This document shows positions 54,354 to 62,787 of a stretch of 64,000 nt of DNA, one piece after another. The DNA lies in NCBI RefSeq assembly GCF_020731145.1, contig NZ_JAJFZN010000003.1:62001-126000 (forward strand), in the 5' to 3' direction. A program made the position numbers and the translations under genes. Below the pieces are notes generated by a model, which made no database searches, had not been told where the DNA came from, and worked only from the letters and a program-made list of their open reading frames with translations. The DNA is from Sneathiella sp. HT1-7 (lineage in GTDB: Bacteria; Pseudomonadota; Alphaproteobacteria; Sneathiellales; Sneathiellaceae). Numbering within the stretch: the first letter of the stretch is position 1; every line of letters begins with the position of its first letter.

Positions 54354-55127
54354 ATGAAGAACTTTATTCTCGCAACGGCTCTCTTGCTGCTCTGTGCTTT
54401 CGGCGTTTGGGTCGTTTATGAAGTCATCGTCATTCCGGAAGCCGCTCGCCTGGTTGCGGAAGCAAGACAAAACGGCAGCGCCGCCCCACAGGTCTTTGTG
54501 GTGATCATCAAGGACTGGGAGCAGCAGATATGTATCACGCTCGCTTTATGGTGCTTGCTGCTGCTCAGCATTAAATACTGGGATATTTTCAGTGACAATC
54601 ATTTCTACGACATTGATTTTCTGGGTACGATGATTGAAGCGGCTGATGGCGAAGAGGAGAAGCTGACTTTACGTAAAACCATGACGGAAATCGATGAGTT
54701 GCCGGAGAAAATAACCACCACTCCGGTTATCCAAACCCTGATTGCCAGTATCCGCCGTTATCTTATGACCGAGGATGTTCATAGCACCTCTGAAGCGATC
54801 TCGCTTAGTATCGATGCGCTGGCCCTCCGGCAGGATGCTGGTAACACGATGATCCGCTACGTTATCTGGGCGATCCCGTCATTCGGTTTTATCGGCACGG
54901 TCAGAGGGATTGGCGCGGCGTTGACCCAGGCGGATGAGGCATTGAAGGGAGACATTACCCTTATGACAGACAGCCTTGGCGTTGCCTTCAACTCCACCTT
55001 GGTGGCACTCTGCTTGTCCATTCCCTTAATGCTGTTGCTACATGGACTGCAGCGGTTTCAGGATGGGCAGTTGATCAAGACTCAGGAATATTGCGAAAAA
55101 TTTCTGCTAAACCGCGTCAGCAAATAG
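54354..55127 (+). CDS. MotA/TolQ/ExbB-family proton channel protein
   Basis: An inner-membrane protein of 257 residues with four predicted helices (about 3-26, 57-76, 167-190 and 205-230) and a cytoplasmic loop (about 80-165). This plan is like MotA more than three-helix TolQ. The channel motif IPSFGFIGTVRGIGAAL keeps the conserved Thr (182) in GTV. The last helix NSTLVALCLSIPLMLL has Thr215 in the position of the second channel Thr. In this family five copies surround two ExbD/MotB-type partners. Here the only candidates are the two VWA proteins encoded next. Confidence 0.88.
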   Translation: MKNFILATALLLLCAFGVWVVYEVIVIPEAARLVAEARQNGSAAPQVFVVIIKDWEQQICITLALWCLLLLSIKYWDIFSDNHFYDIDFLGTMIEAADGEEEKLTLRKTMTEIDELPEKITTTPVIQTLIASIRRYLMTEDVHSTSEAISLSIDALALRQDAGNTMIRYVIWAIPSFGFIGTVRGIGAALTQADEALKGDITLMTDSLGVAFNSTLVALCLSIPLMLLLHGLQRFQDGQLIKTQEYCEKFLLNRVSK

Positions 55128-55134
55128 GTATCCC

Positions 55135-56205
55135 TTGCGCAAACGTCGTGAAACAGAAGGGGTCAGTCTTTCGTTCCTTGACATCATGTCATGTGGGTTG
55201 GGTGCGGCCGTTCTTATCCTGATATTGCTGAAACTTCAGCCGGATCAATCGGCCGTTGATGTGGACGCCCTCAAGAAAGAACTGGAAGTCCGGCATGAAA
55301 AGGCGGAGGAACTGCAGGTCACACTGGAACAGGACCAGCTTGAACTGGAAGCGCTCAATTCCAGGCTGGCAAGCCTTGCTGGGAAGAAGGATGCGCTGAC
55401 GGAGGCAATCAATAATTCCACCAGCCGGATGGAGGAAAAGGTTGCCGAGATAAAAAGCGTTACTGAAAGCATAGTCAAAAAGCCGCCGTTGCAAAAAGCT
55501 GACCCCGTACAATCCGATCAGGGCGGGGAGGAAGAATATCTGCTCGGCCTCAAAGTGGAAGGAAAGCGGATTGCCTTTCTGATTGATACAAGCGCGTCAA
55601 TGACTGACGAAAAGCTTGTAGATATCATCGGCCGGAAAGTGGCCTCCGATGCAGAGAAAAAGCAGGGTCCGAAATGGCGGCGGACAATCAGAACAGTCAA
55701 ATGGCTCGCCAATCGAATTCCGAAAAAGTCGCAGGCAAAGTTCGTTGGATTTAATGAGAAGGTCTTTGCTATCGGACCAAGTAGTTGGTTCTCTGGATCA
55801 GACGCCGCAGCGATCGAAAGTGTTTTTCAGCGAATGGAAAATGTGGTCCCGGAGGGAGCCACTAATCTGGAGGCGGTCCTTGAATCTGTTAATGGGTTTA
55901 GTGATGCGCCGACCGACTATTATCTTGTGACAGACGGTCTGCCAACCGCAGGCACCTCCAATTTTGTGTCGCTAAATCCGTTTTCCAATTGCAATTCTCT
56001 TTTTGGAAAATCGGCCACGATTTCCGGAGATTGCCGACTTAAGCTATTCCAGTACACCATCAGGAAGCATGGTATTCATAAAGGACGGCCTGTCAATGTC
56101 GTCCTCCTGCCACTCGAAGGGGATCCAAAGGCTGCGCCGGCATTTTGGAGCTGGACCTTCTCGACAAACGGCCTGATGATCAGCCCGGCGGAGAGCTGGC
56201 CATGA
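55135..56205 (+). CDS. ExbD/MotB-like anchored protein with von Willebrand A domain (first)
   Basis: A protein of 356 residues. The basic start RKRRETEG is followed by SFLDIMSCGLGAAVLILILL, a membrane helix with Asp16 just before it, the place of the proton-carrying Asp in ExbD, TolR and MotB. A coiled coil spans about 42-115. The VWA domain (about 145-340) has an intact metal site: DTSAS (151-155), Thr243 in GATNLEAV and Asp267 in VTDGLPT. The start is TTG with TAGGT 5 nt upstream; the next in-frame ATG would remove the helix. The end overlaps the second VWA gene by ATGA. Confidence 0.85.
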   Translation: MRKRRETEGVSLSFLDIMSCGLGAAVLILILLKLQPDQSAVDVDALKKELEVRHEKAEELQVTLEQDQLELEALNSRLASLAGKKDALTEAINNSTSRMEEKVAEIKSVTESIVKKPPLQKADPVQSDQGGEEEYLLGLKVEGKRIAFLIDTSASMTDEKLVDIIGRKVASDAEKKQGPKWRRTIRTVKWLANRIPKKSQAKFVGFNEKVFAIGPSSWFSGSDAAAIESVFQRMENVVPEGATNLEAVLESVNGFSDAPTDYYLVTDGLPTAGTSNFVSLNPFSNCNSLFGKSATISGDCRLKLFQYTIRKHGIHKGRPVNVVLLPLEGDPKAAPAFWSWTFSTNGLMISPAESWP

Positions 56206-57152
56206 GACGGCGCAGTCGGACATTGGAGATATTCAGTATTTCCTTTTTGGACCTTGTATCCTGCGGGTTTGGCGCGGTTGTTCTTTTGATCCTGATCTCT
56301 AAACCGGGGGAGGGGGAGTTCTCTGGCGGGATTGACGAAGCGCGGGATCTGATGGGACAGATTACACGGGCAGAACGTCTTATCAGCGACCTGGAAGATC
56401 AAACGTCCATGGTGGAGGGGCAACTAAGCGCGAGCAAAAACCTGGCCGGAGAGATGGAAAATACAATCGAGGATTTGGATCAGCAAAAATCCTCCGCCGA
56501 GCAGGCCGAAGCCAAGGCGCTGGATGACCTCGAAGGATTGCAGCTGGTTGAGGAGTCACTTAACCGTGCCTCTATTCGTCCGAACACAGTACCGGAAAAG
56601 CGCGACGATGAGGTCGGCGGCATTCCTGTCGATAGTGACTATGTCCTTTTCATTGTTGATACCTCCGGCAGTATGCAGAGGATATGGGGACAAGTGTCCC
56701 GCCTGATGCAAAAAGTGCTCTCCATTCACCCAAAGGTTAAAGGCTTTCAGATCTTGAATGATAACGGCATTCACCTGATTTCCTCCTATAACGGGAAATG
56801 GATTCCCGATACCCCTAGTCGGCGCAAGGGTATTTTCAAGGCCTTTGCCAACTGGCGCAGCAACTCCAACAGCAGCCCGGTTGAAGGGCTTGAAGTTGCC
56901 TTGAAAACATATGCCAAGCCGGGAGTGAGTCTCTCCATTTATATTTTGGGAGATGATTATACGGGTTCGTCATATGATGCGGTGATTAACCGCCTGGAAA
57001 GTTTAAATACAAACCGGATCACCGGTAAGCCACTCGCCCGTATACACGCCATTGGCATTATTTCCAGAGGGGCAACGGATCGCTTCGGTATCTTGATGCG
57101 GGAAGTAACCCGCAGAAGTAACGGCACGTTTCTGGCCCTTCCTCAGCAATGA
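56202..57152 (+). CDS. ExbD/MotB-like anchored protein with von Willebrand A domain (second)
   Basis: A protein of 316 residues with the same plan. It starts MRRRSRTLEIFS, then FLDLVSCGFGAVVLLILIS with Asp17 before the helix. A coiled coil spans about 45-115. The VWA domain (about 146-314) has DTSGS (153-157), Ser in NSNSSPVEG and Asp in ILGDDYTG. The start ATG lies in the ATGA overlap; an in-frame start at 56145 is rejected as it lies in the upstream gene. The two VWA chains could form the heterodimer at the centre of a 5:2 channel. Confidence 0.85.
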   Translation: MRRRSRTLEIFSISFLDLVSCGFGAVVLLILISKPGEGEFSGGIDEARDLMGQITRAERLISDLEDQTSMVEGQLSASKNLAGEMENTIEDLDQQKSSAEQAEAKALDDLEGLQLVEESLNRASIRPNTVPEKRDDEVGGIPVDSDYVLFIVDTSGSMQRIWGQVSRLMQKVLSIHPKVKGFQILNDNGIHLISSYNGKWIPDTPSRRKGIFKAFANWRSNSNSSPVEGLEVALKTYAKPGVSLSIYILGDDYTGSSYDAVINRLESLNTNRITGKPLARIHAIGIISRGATDRFGILMREVTRRSNGTFLALPQQ

Positions 57153-57460
57153 GGGCGGGATAACAGGTTTTATCCCACACGAACTATTTCCCCAGACTCG
57201 CGATATAGCAGCCATCTGTCGCGGATCTAACGTCTGACCAAATTATTCAGGTCTGCCCGTCCCTCTGTCATTAAATGCTTCATCAATAATAGTGCTGTTT
57301 TGGCACAGATTTTCCCTGGAATGAGCGAGCCCGGAAGTGCGCTGAATTTAAAATATTGTAATATGATATATCAAATGTCATAATTTTGCGTATGACCGGT
57401 TGGGGTGTGGCAAGCCAGGTCAGATGAACAAACGTCACACATGCTCAGGAAGGATGCGAT
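57153..57460. other. Gap between the envelope operon and the amino acid importer
   Basis: This 308-bp stretch holds a weak 7-bp stem (GGGATAA 57157-57163 with TTATCCC 57170-57176) just after the VWA stop, without a T run, and the dyad at 57356. No gene is visible. Confidence 0.5.
57356..57374. promoter_or_regulatory. Candidate GntR operator before the amino acid importer
   Basis: A 19-bp dyad reads TTG-TA-ATAT-G-ATAT-AT-CAA. The TTG/CAA ends and ATAT halves are perfectly symmetric. It lies about 90 bp before the importer start, and the GntR gene is in the same cluster. Confidence 0.45.
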
Positions 57461-58483
57461 ATGATAAGAAGTTCGATTTTTGCTGCAACGGTAGCGTTAT
57501 GCATGGGAACTGGTGGGATAGCCAATGCGGCAGACCTGCTTGATGAGATTCAGGAACGCGGAGAATTAGTCTGCGGCACACTGAACTACATCGCGGGTGT
57601 TGGGTTCATCGATGATAAAGGCGAATGGAGTGGCTTTGACGTCGATTTCTGCAAGGCCGCAGGGGCGGCAATTCTTGGAGACGCAAAGAAGGTTAAGTTT
57701 GTTGCTTTGACCGGTGCGCAAAAATTTCCTGCCTTGCAATCGGGCGAAATCGACATTTTGTCACGTAGCGTCACAGAAACTATTTCGCGCGATACGACGC
57801 TCGGGTTCAGCTTTATTGGTCCGAACCATATGACGGGTCAGGGATTTATGGTCCATAAGGATACAGGTGTGACCGATGTTAAACAGCTGGACGGCGCATC
57901 AGTCTGTGTTCTTGCAGGAACCACGACAGAGCGATATCTAGCCGACTGGTTCAAGGCAAATGGAATGTCATTCCAGCCTGTGGCTGCGGAAAACAGTGAT
58001 CAGATGTACTCAATGTACTTTGATAAACGCTGCGACGCGGTGACGATGGAGCCGCCTTATCTTGCAATTCGCCGTGCGCGGGCCGCAAGTCCGGACGATC
58101 ATGTGATTTTGGAAACTCTTATCGCTAAATCGTTTGAGGCGCCGGTTATCCGCGAAGGGTCGCCCAAGTTTTTCAAGGTACTGCAATGGATGCATTACGG
58201 AATGATCACTGCGGAAGAGCTAGGTATTACCCAAGCGAATGTTGATGAGGTCGCCAAGACATCAAAAGATCCGGTCGTCCTGCGCTTTCTCGGCGTTGAG
58301 GGCACAATTGGAGCCGATATGGGTGTCAAAAATGACTGGATGGTCAATGTCATCAAGACCGTGGGTAACTACGGAGAATTCTACAACAACACTCTTGGTA
58401 AGAATTCACACCTCCAGGTACCGCGCGGCCTGAATGCGCTATGGCGTGACGGCGGCGCAATGGTCGCTCCTGGCTGGCAATGA
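57461..58483 (+). CDS. General L-amino-acid ABC transporter substrate-binding protein (AapJ/BztA type)
   Basis: A periplasmic receptor of 340 residues. The signal peptide ends near IANAADL. ERGELVCGTLNYIAGVGF and GEWSGFDVDFCKAAGAAIL are typical of AapJ/BztA, which bind a range of L-amino acids. The end overlaps the permease gene by ATGA. RBS AAGGAT. Its closest partners are the two permeases that follow. Confidence 0.9.
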   Translation: MIRSSIFAATVALCMGTGGIANAADLLDEIQERGELVCGTLNYIAGVGFIDDKGEWSGFDVDFCKAAGAAILGDAKKVKFVALTGAQKFPALQSGEIDILSRSVTETISRDTTLGFSFIGPNHMTGQGFMVHKDTGVTDVKQLDGASVCVLAGTTTERYLADWFKANGMSFQPVAAENSDQMYSMYFDKRCDAVTMEPPYLAIRRARAASPDDHVILETLIAKSFEAPVIREGSPKFFKVLQWMHYGMITAEELGITQANVDEVAKTSKDPVVLRFLGVEGTIGADMGVKNDWMVNVIKTVGNYGEFYNNTLGKNSHLQVPRGLNALWRDGGAMVAPGWQ

Positions 58484-59655
58484 AATCCGGCCCAACCTAT
58501 CAAGACGTACCCGGTGGGGTACGTCTTGCACGCCTGTTTGCGCAACGTGAATTTCAGTCGCAGGCGCTGTTTGTCATTATAGTTGTTGTGTTGGTTTGGG
58601 GCGCTATTCAGGTCGCGTCTGAAAATCTTGCAGAATCTTCCGGGAAATCCGGTTTCGCCTTTTTGTGGCAGAAGGCTGCGTTCGAGCTGGGGGAAAGCTT
58701 AATTCCTTACAGTGCGGGCGATACCTATTTCATGGCCTTTGTCGTCGGTGTTTTGAACACCTTAAAGGTTGCCGCGCTTGGGATAGTTCTTTCAACATTC
58801 GTCGGATTGATTATTGCCTTGGGACAGCTTTCAAAAAGCGTGGTGATTGCGCGCTTGTGTCGTGGCTATGTCGAAGTTGTGCGAAATGTCCCGTTGTTGT
58901 TGCAGCTTTTGTTCTGGCACACCTTTCTGCTACGCGGGTTGCCGACGGTACGGCAGGCGCTGTCGCCGGTTGAAGGGGTGTATTTTACCAATCGGGGGCT
59001 TTACCTGCTTTCCCCCGTGGCGGAGCCGTCTTTCTGGGTGGTGATGCTAGCGTTATTAGGCGGGATTGCTCTTGCCGTCGGACTAAGAATCTGGCACCGC
59101 AAGACAAATGCAGAGTTTACTTTGTGGCCATGGGGGCTATCGATCGCGATATTACCGGCCATTGCCGCAATCTATTTTGCCGGAGCACCGATCAGTTGGG
59201 ATATCCCACATTTAAGCGGTTTCAATTTTAAGGGTGGATTAACGATTACCCCTGAATTCACCGCCATGTTGCTCGGGTTGAGCCTTTACACGGGTGCATT
59301 TAATGCGGAGATCATTCGCGCCGGTATCTTGGGTGTTCCGAAGGGGCAGGTCGAGGCGGGTTTCTCGTTGGGCCTCCATCCGGGTCAGGTGATGCGTAAG
59401 ATTGTCCTTCCGCAGGCGCTGCGCATTATCATTCCACCAATATCAAATTCCTACCTTAATCTGACGAAAGAGAGTTCCCTCGGTGTGGCAATTGGCTATC
59501 CCGAAGTTGTTCGAGTGGCCAATATCACTCTTGCGGAAACCAGCCAGTCACTCGAATGCGTGTCGATCATCATGTTGATATATTTGATCCTCAGTCTCAT
59601 CACGTCGATGATTCTGAATTTAATGAATGCCCGAACATCGAGAGAGGAGCGATAA
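58480..59655 (+). CDS. Amino acid ABC transporter permease (AapQ/BztB type)
   Basis: An inner-membrane permease of 391 residues, the long form usual for AapQ. It has RLCRGYVEVVRNVPLLLQLLFW and the EAA-type loop GVPKGQVEAGFSLGLHPGQV. A perfect 12-bp hairpin (58501-58528) is encoded in the first residues. It overlaps the third gene by one base (TAATG). Confidence 0.9.
   Translation: MKSGPTYQDVPGGVRLARLFAQREFQSQALFVIIVVVLVWGAIQVASENLAESSGKSGFAFLWQKAAFELGESLIPYSAGDTYFMAFVVGVLNTLKVAALGIVLSTFVGLIIALGQLSKSVVIARLCRGYVEVVRNVPLLLQLLFWHTFLLRGLPTVRQALSPVEGVYFTNRGLYLLSPVAEPSFWVVMLALLGGIALAVGLRIWHRKTNAEFTLWPWGLSIAILPAIAAIYFAGAPISWDIPHLSGFNFKGGLTITPEFTAMLLGLSLYTGAFNAEIIRAGILGVPKGQVEAGFSLGLHPGQVMRKIVLPQALRIIIPPISNSYLNLTKESSLGVAIGYPEVVRVANITLAETSQSLECVSIIMLIYLILSLITSMILNLMNARTSREER
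58501..58528 (+). promoter_or_regulatory. Perfect 12-bp hairpin inside the start of the permease gene
   Basis: CAAGACGTACCC (58501-58512) and GGGTACGTCTTG (58517-58528) pair perfectly around a 4-nt loop. It starts 21 nt after the permease start codon. It could slow or limit permease translation relative to the receptor, or protect the receptor mRNA. Confidence 0.7.
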
Positions 59656-60737
59656 TGTCAAATACTATCATACCTCGGCTCTCTTGGTGGCAACGATTGA
59701 CTGCTGAATTCACGAGATCGCCAGTATCGGTGATGCTAAATATTACGGCCATGCTTGTCTTGGTGCTGATTGCGATACCAATTGTACAATGGGCTTTGAT
59801 AGACGCGGTCTGGACGGGAGATTCTGGAGATAGCTGCCCACCCGGTTCCGGCGCCTGCTGGGCCTTTATCGGCAGTAAGCTAAGGCTCATTTTGTTCGGT
59901 CGCTTTCCATATGACGATCAGTGGCGCTCGCTGGTGGGGACGGTTATTCTGGTGGCGCTGGTCGTTATCTCGCTTAACCCGATTTTCTGGCGCAAATGGT
60001 TGCTTCCGGCCTGGGTCGCCGGGCTTCTCTCATATGGAATTCTGATGTGGGGAGGGGTTTTTGGATTAAGTTACGTGGAAAGCTCCCTATGGGGTGGCTT
60101 GCCGCTCACAATTTTGCTGACAGTTTTTGGCGTGGCATTCGGGCTGGTAATCTCTGTCCCCCTCGCTTTGGGGCGGCAGTCTAAACTGCCCGTTTTTCGC
60201 CTATTCTCGATTGTCTTTGTTGAGGCCGTCCGCGGCGTGCCGTTAATCAGCGTGCTGTTTATGGCGTCCGTACTGTTGCCGTTGATCCTGCCCGATGGAT
60301 TTACGCCGGATGGTTTGGGCCGGGTATTGATCGGTCTTACTCTGTTTTTGGCAGCCTATATGGCAGAGGTGCTGCGCGGTGGCCTTCAGGCCATTCCAAA
60401 AGGTCAGTATGAAGCCTGTCGGTCCCTTGGGATTGCCTACTGGCCGATGATGCTGAAAGTCATATTGCCCCAGGCTTTCGAGACTGTATTACCGGCGATG
60501 GTCAATCTGTTTATCGGGGCGTTAAAGGGAACATCTTTGGTTGTTATCGTTGCCATGATGGATCTGCTCGGTGCGGCCCAGGCTGCCTTGGCGGATCCGA
60601 AATGGATTGGCTTTTATGTAGAGACATATGTATTTGCCGGCATTATTTATGCGCTAATGTGCGGGAGTATTTCATGGTACGGACGTCAGACGGAACGGTC
60701 CCTTCGTGATATGCGGGAACAATCAAATGACCGGTAA
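59655..60737 (+). CDS. Amino acid ABC transporter permease (AapM/BztC type)
   Basis: The second permease, 360 residues. VFVEAVRGVPLISVLFMAS and AIPKGQYEACRSLGIAYWPMM are the family loops. The ORF upstream of 59655 lies in the previous gene and is rejected; the TAATG start has AGAGGAG upstream. No AapP ATPase gene follows in the window, so the importer must borrow an ATPase. Confidence 0.9.
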   Translation: MSNTIIPRLSWWQRLTAEFTRSPVSVMLNITAMLVLVLIAIPIVQWALIDAVWTGDSGDSCPPGSGACWAFIGSKLRLILFGRFPYDDQWRSLVGTVILVALVVISLNPIFWRKWLLPAWVAGLLSYGILMWGGVFGLSYVESSLWGGLPLTILLTVFGVAFGLVISVPLALGRQSKLPVFRLFSIVFVEAVRGVPLISVLFMASVLLPLILPDGFTPDGLGRVLIGLTLFLAAYMAEVLRGGLQAIPKGQYEACRSLGIAYWPMMLKVILPQAFETVLPAMVNLFIGALKGTSLVVIVAMMDLLGAAQAALADPKWIGFYVETYVFAGIIYALMCGSISWYGRQTERSLRDMREQSNDR

Positions 60738-60755
60738 TAAAAAGGACAAGTTATA

Positions 60756-61475
60756 ATGATTTCACAGATCGATAACCTGAAAGCAGATCCCGCGACCCGG
60801 GACTTGCTTGGTGTTGTGGATCGCGGCCCGTCACTGACTGATCAGGTTTATGAAAAGCTCAGGCACGGATTGCTGATGGGCGTCTGGAGCCCGGGAGAGA
60901 AACTGACGGCCCGAAAGCTTAGCCGGGATCTCGGTGTGAGTTTGACGCCTGCGCGGGAAGCGATTATGCGCCTCGTTAATGAGGGCGCACTGGACGTTTC
61001 AGAAAAGCGGACATTCTCTACCGTTGATCTTGACTGTGAGCAATATAAAGAGGTCATGCGTCTTCGTGGGGCGCTTGAACCGATTGCAATTGAGCTGGCG
61101 ACGCCGCTTTTTTCCGACGAGGAAATTAAACGTCTGGTCGATCTGAATGAGCAGATGAAGGAAATGATTGGCGAAGAGCGGTTTAACGACGCACTGCAAA
61201 TTGATTCAGAATTTCATTTGTCAATTTGCGATCGTGCGAACCAGCCTTTCATGCGCAGTATTATCGATACCCTGTGGCTCCGGGCCGGACCAACACGAAA
61301 TCGGTTGTCCTATAGCTATCGCAAACGCTTGATCGGATATGAAAACCATAAGCGTATTCTTGCGGCCCTTCAGTTGCGGGACGCCGCTGCCGCTGCGGTC
61401 GCGGTTGCACGCGACCTTTCCGAAGGAGCTGCCGCCATTGTTGCCGTATTGAACGACGATAAACCGGATGCCTAA
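60756..61475 (+). CDS. GntR/FadR-family transcriptional regulator
   Basis: A regulator of 239 residues. The winged helix includes KLTARKLSRDLGVSLTPAREAIMRL. The FCD domain keeps the histidines in SEFHLSICD and ENHKRILAAL for metal or ligand binding. It is 18 bp after the permease and 44 bp before a decarboxylase, so it likely controls amino acid uptake and use. The dyad at 57356 is a candidate site. Confidence 0.9.
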   Translation: MISQIDNLKADPATRDLLGVVDRGPSLTDQVYEKLRHGLLMGVWSPGEKLTARKLSRDLGVSLTPAREAIMRLVNEGALDVSEKRTFSTVDLDCEQYKEVMRLRGALEPIAIELATPLFSDEEIKRLVDLNEQMKEMIGEERFNDALQIDSEFHLSICDRANQPFMRSIIDTLWLRAGPTRNRLSYSYRKRLIGYENHKRILAALQLRDAAAAAVAVARDLSEGAAAIVAVLNDDKPDA

Positions 61476-61519
61476 ATTCTCTCATCTATCCAGACGCTCA
61501 ATTTATGAAAGGAATTTCC

Positions 61520-62779
61520 ATGAAAATTACAAGAAACACATTTCCTAAAGGGGGGCGAGATTGGCCGGATCTGCAGCATGATATTCGGCAACGTTGTGCC
61601 GATGACGTGGACTGGCAGCATGGGCGGACTCCGTTGTTTGTTTTTCGAAATGATCAGGAGACCTATGAAATTGGGCGTAAAGCCTTTTTTGAATGCTTTA
61701 GCGAAAATGCCTTAGGTCGGAAAAGAGCCTTTTTTGGAATCGGGTCGATGGAGAAAGATGTCCTTGATTTCGGGCTTGATTTGTTCAGTGCTCCTGAAAG
61801 CGCGACGGGGGCATTTACCTCCGGCGGGACGGAGAGCATTTTTATCGCGATGAAGGCTGCGCGTGATGCCCATAGGGCGCGCAACCCGGCGCAGCGCGGT
61901 GAAACACTAAACATTGTTGTGCCAATCACAGTGCATCCGGCTTTTGACAAGGCGGCAGATGCAATGGATCTGGAAATGCTGCGGGCACCGCTAAGGGATG
62001 ACAAGCGGGTTGAACCGGCAGAAATGAAGAAGCTTATTAATGAACGAACGATTGCCATGGTCGGTTCTGCGCCCTGCTTTCCGCATGGGGTTGTTGATCC
62101 GATTGACGAATTGAGTGCAATTGCTTTGGATGCGGGCATTTGGTTACATGTGGATGCCTGTGTTGGCGGGTGGATTGCCCCGTTTTTTACGCGGATTGGG
62201 CGCCCGACACCCCATTTTGATTTTCGATTTGAAGGGGTCCGGTCCATTTCGGCCGATTTACATAAATTCGGATTTTGCCCCAAACCGGCATCGACGGTTT
62301 TCTATCGGGATGCTGCCGATCTGGAGCGTGCGACGTTTAAATCCAATTCCTGGCCAAACGGACCGTTTGAAACGCCAACTCTTGTTGGCACAAGACCCGG
62401 AGGTGCAGTTGCTGGAGCCTGGGCTGTACTTAACCATCTGGGGACAGAAGGCTATGAAGACGCGGCACGCCGGCTTGCCGAGATGACAGATCAGTATTGC
62501 GAGGGTATCTGCAATATCGAAGGGTTGGAGCTTTGGGCTAAACCCGATCTTTCAATTATCAATTACGGCTCGAAAGAGGTCGATATTTTCCTTGTATCTG
62601 AAAAGATGATGAGCCGTGGATGGCTTTCTGGCCTGACCCGCGAACCCAAGGGAATGCATGCGATGATGTCCCTTCTACATGATGGCGCCCGCGATGCATT
62701 TTTGAAAGACTTGCGCGATTGCGTGGAACTGGCCCGTAAAGATCCGAATGCTGAAACCAACATTCAGGCCAAGTACTAG
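61520..62779 (+). CDS. PLP-dependent decarboxylase/lyase (group II, sphingosine-phosphate-lyase-like)
   Basis: A fold-type I PLP enzyme of 419 residues. It has the phosphate loop TSGGTESIFIAMKAARDA, HVDACVGGW, and the PLP lysine in SADLHKFGF (Lys249). Members decarboxylate aspartate, glutamate or tyrosine, or cleave sphingosine phosphate. The ATG at 61520 is chosen because AAAGGA precedes it; the ATG at 61505 is less likely. With an amino acid importer beside it, an amino acid decarboxylase is the better guess. Confidence 0.85.
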   Translation: MKITRNTFPKGGRDWPDLQHDIRQRCADDVDWQHGRTPLFVFRNDQETYEIGRKAFFECFSENALGRKRAFFGIGSMEKDVLDFGLDLFSAPESATGAFTSGGTESIFIAMKAARDAHRARNPAQRGETLNIVVPITVHPAFDKAADAMDLEMLRAPLRDDKRVEPAEMKKLINERTIAMVGSAPCFPHGVVDPIDELSAIALDAGIWLHVDACVGGWIAPFFTRIGRPTPHFDFRFEGVRSISADLHKFGFCPKPASTVFYRDAADLERATFKSNSWPNGPFETPTLVGTRPGGAVAGAWAVLNHLGTEGYEDAARRLAEMTDQYCEGICNIEGLELWAKPDLSIINYGSKEVDIFLVSEKMMSRGWLSGLTREPKGMHAMMSLLHDGARDAFLKDLRDCVELARKDPNAETNIQAKY

Positions 62780-62787
62780 GCCATATC

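Noticed and set aside
54351-54356. Amber readthrough joining the 46-residue peptide to the channel protein, which are in the same frame
   Set aside because: The channel gene has its own ATG directly after TAG and a sensible N-terminal helix; no sign of amber recoding was seen elsewhere in the window.
54354-57152. Zorya-type antiphage system, since it also has a MotA-like channel
   Set aside because: No peptidoglycan-binding ZorB, helicase or nuclease gene is present; the partner proteins have VWA domains instead.
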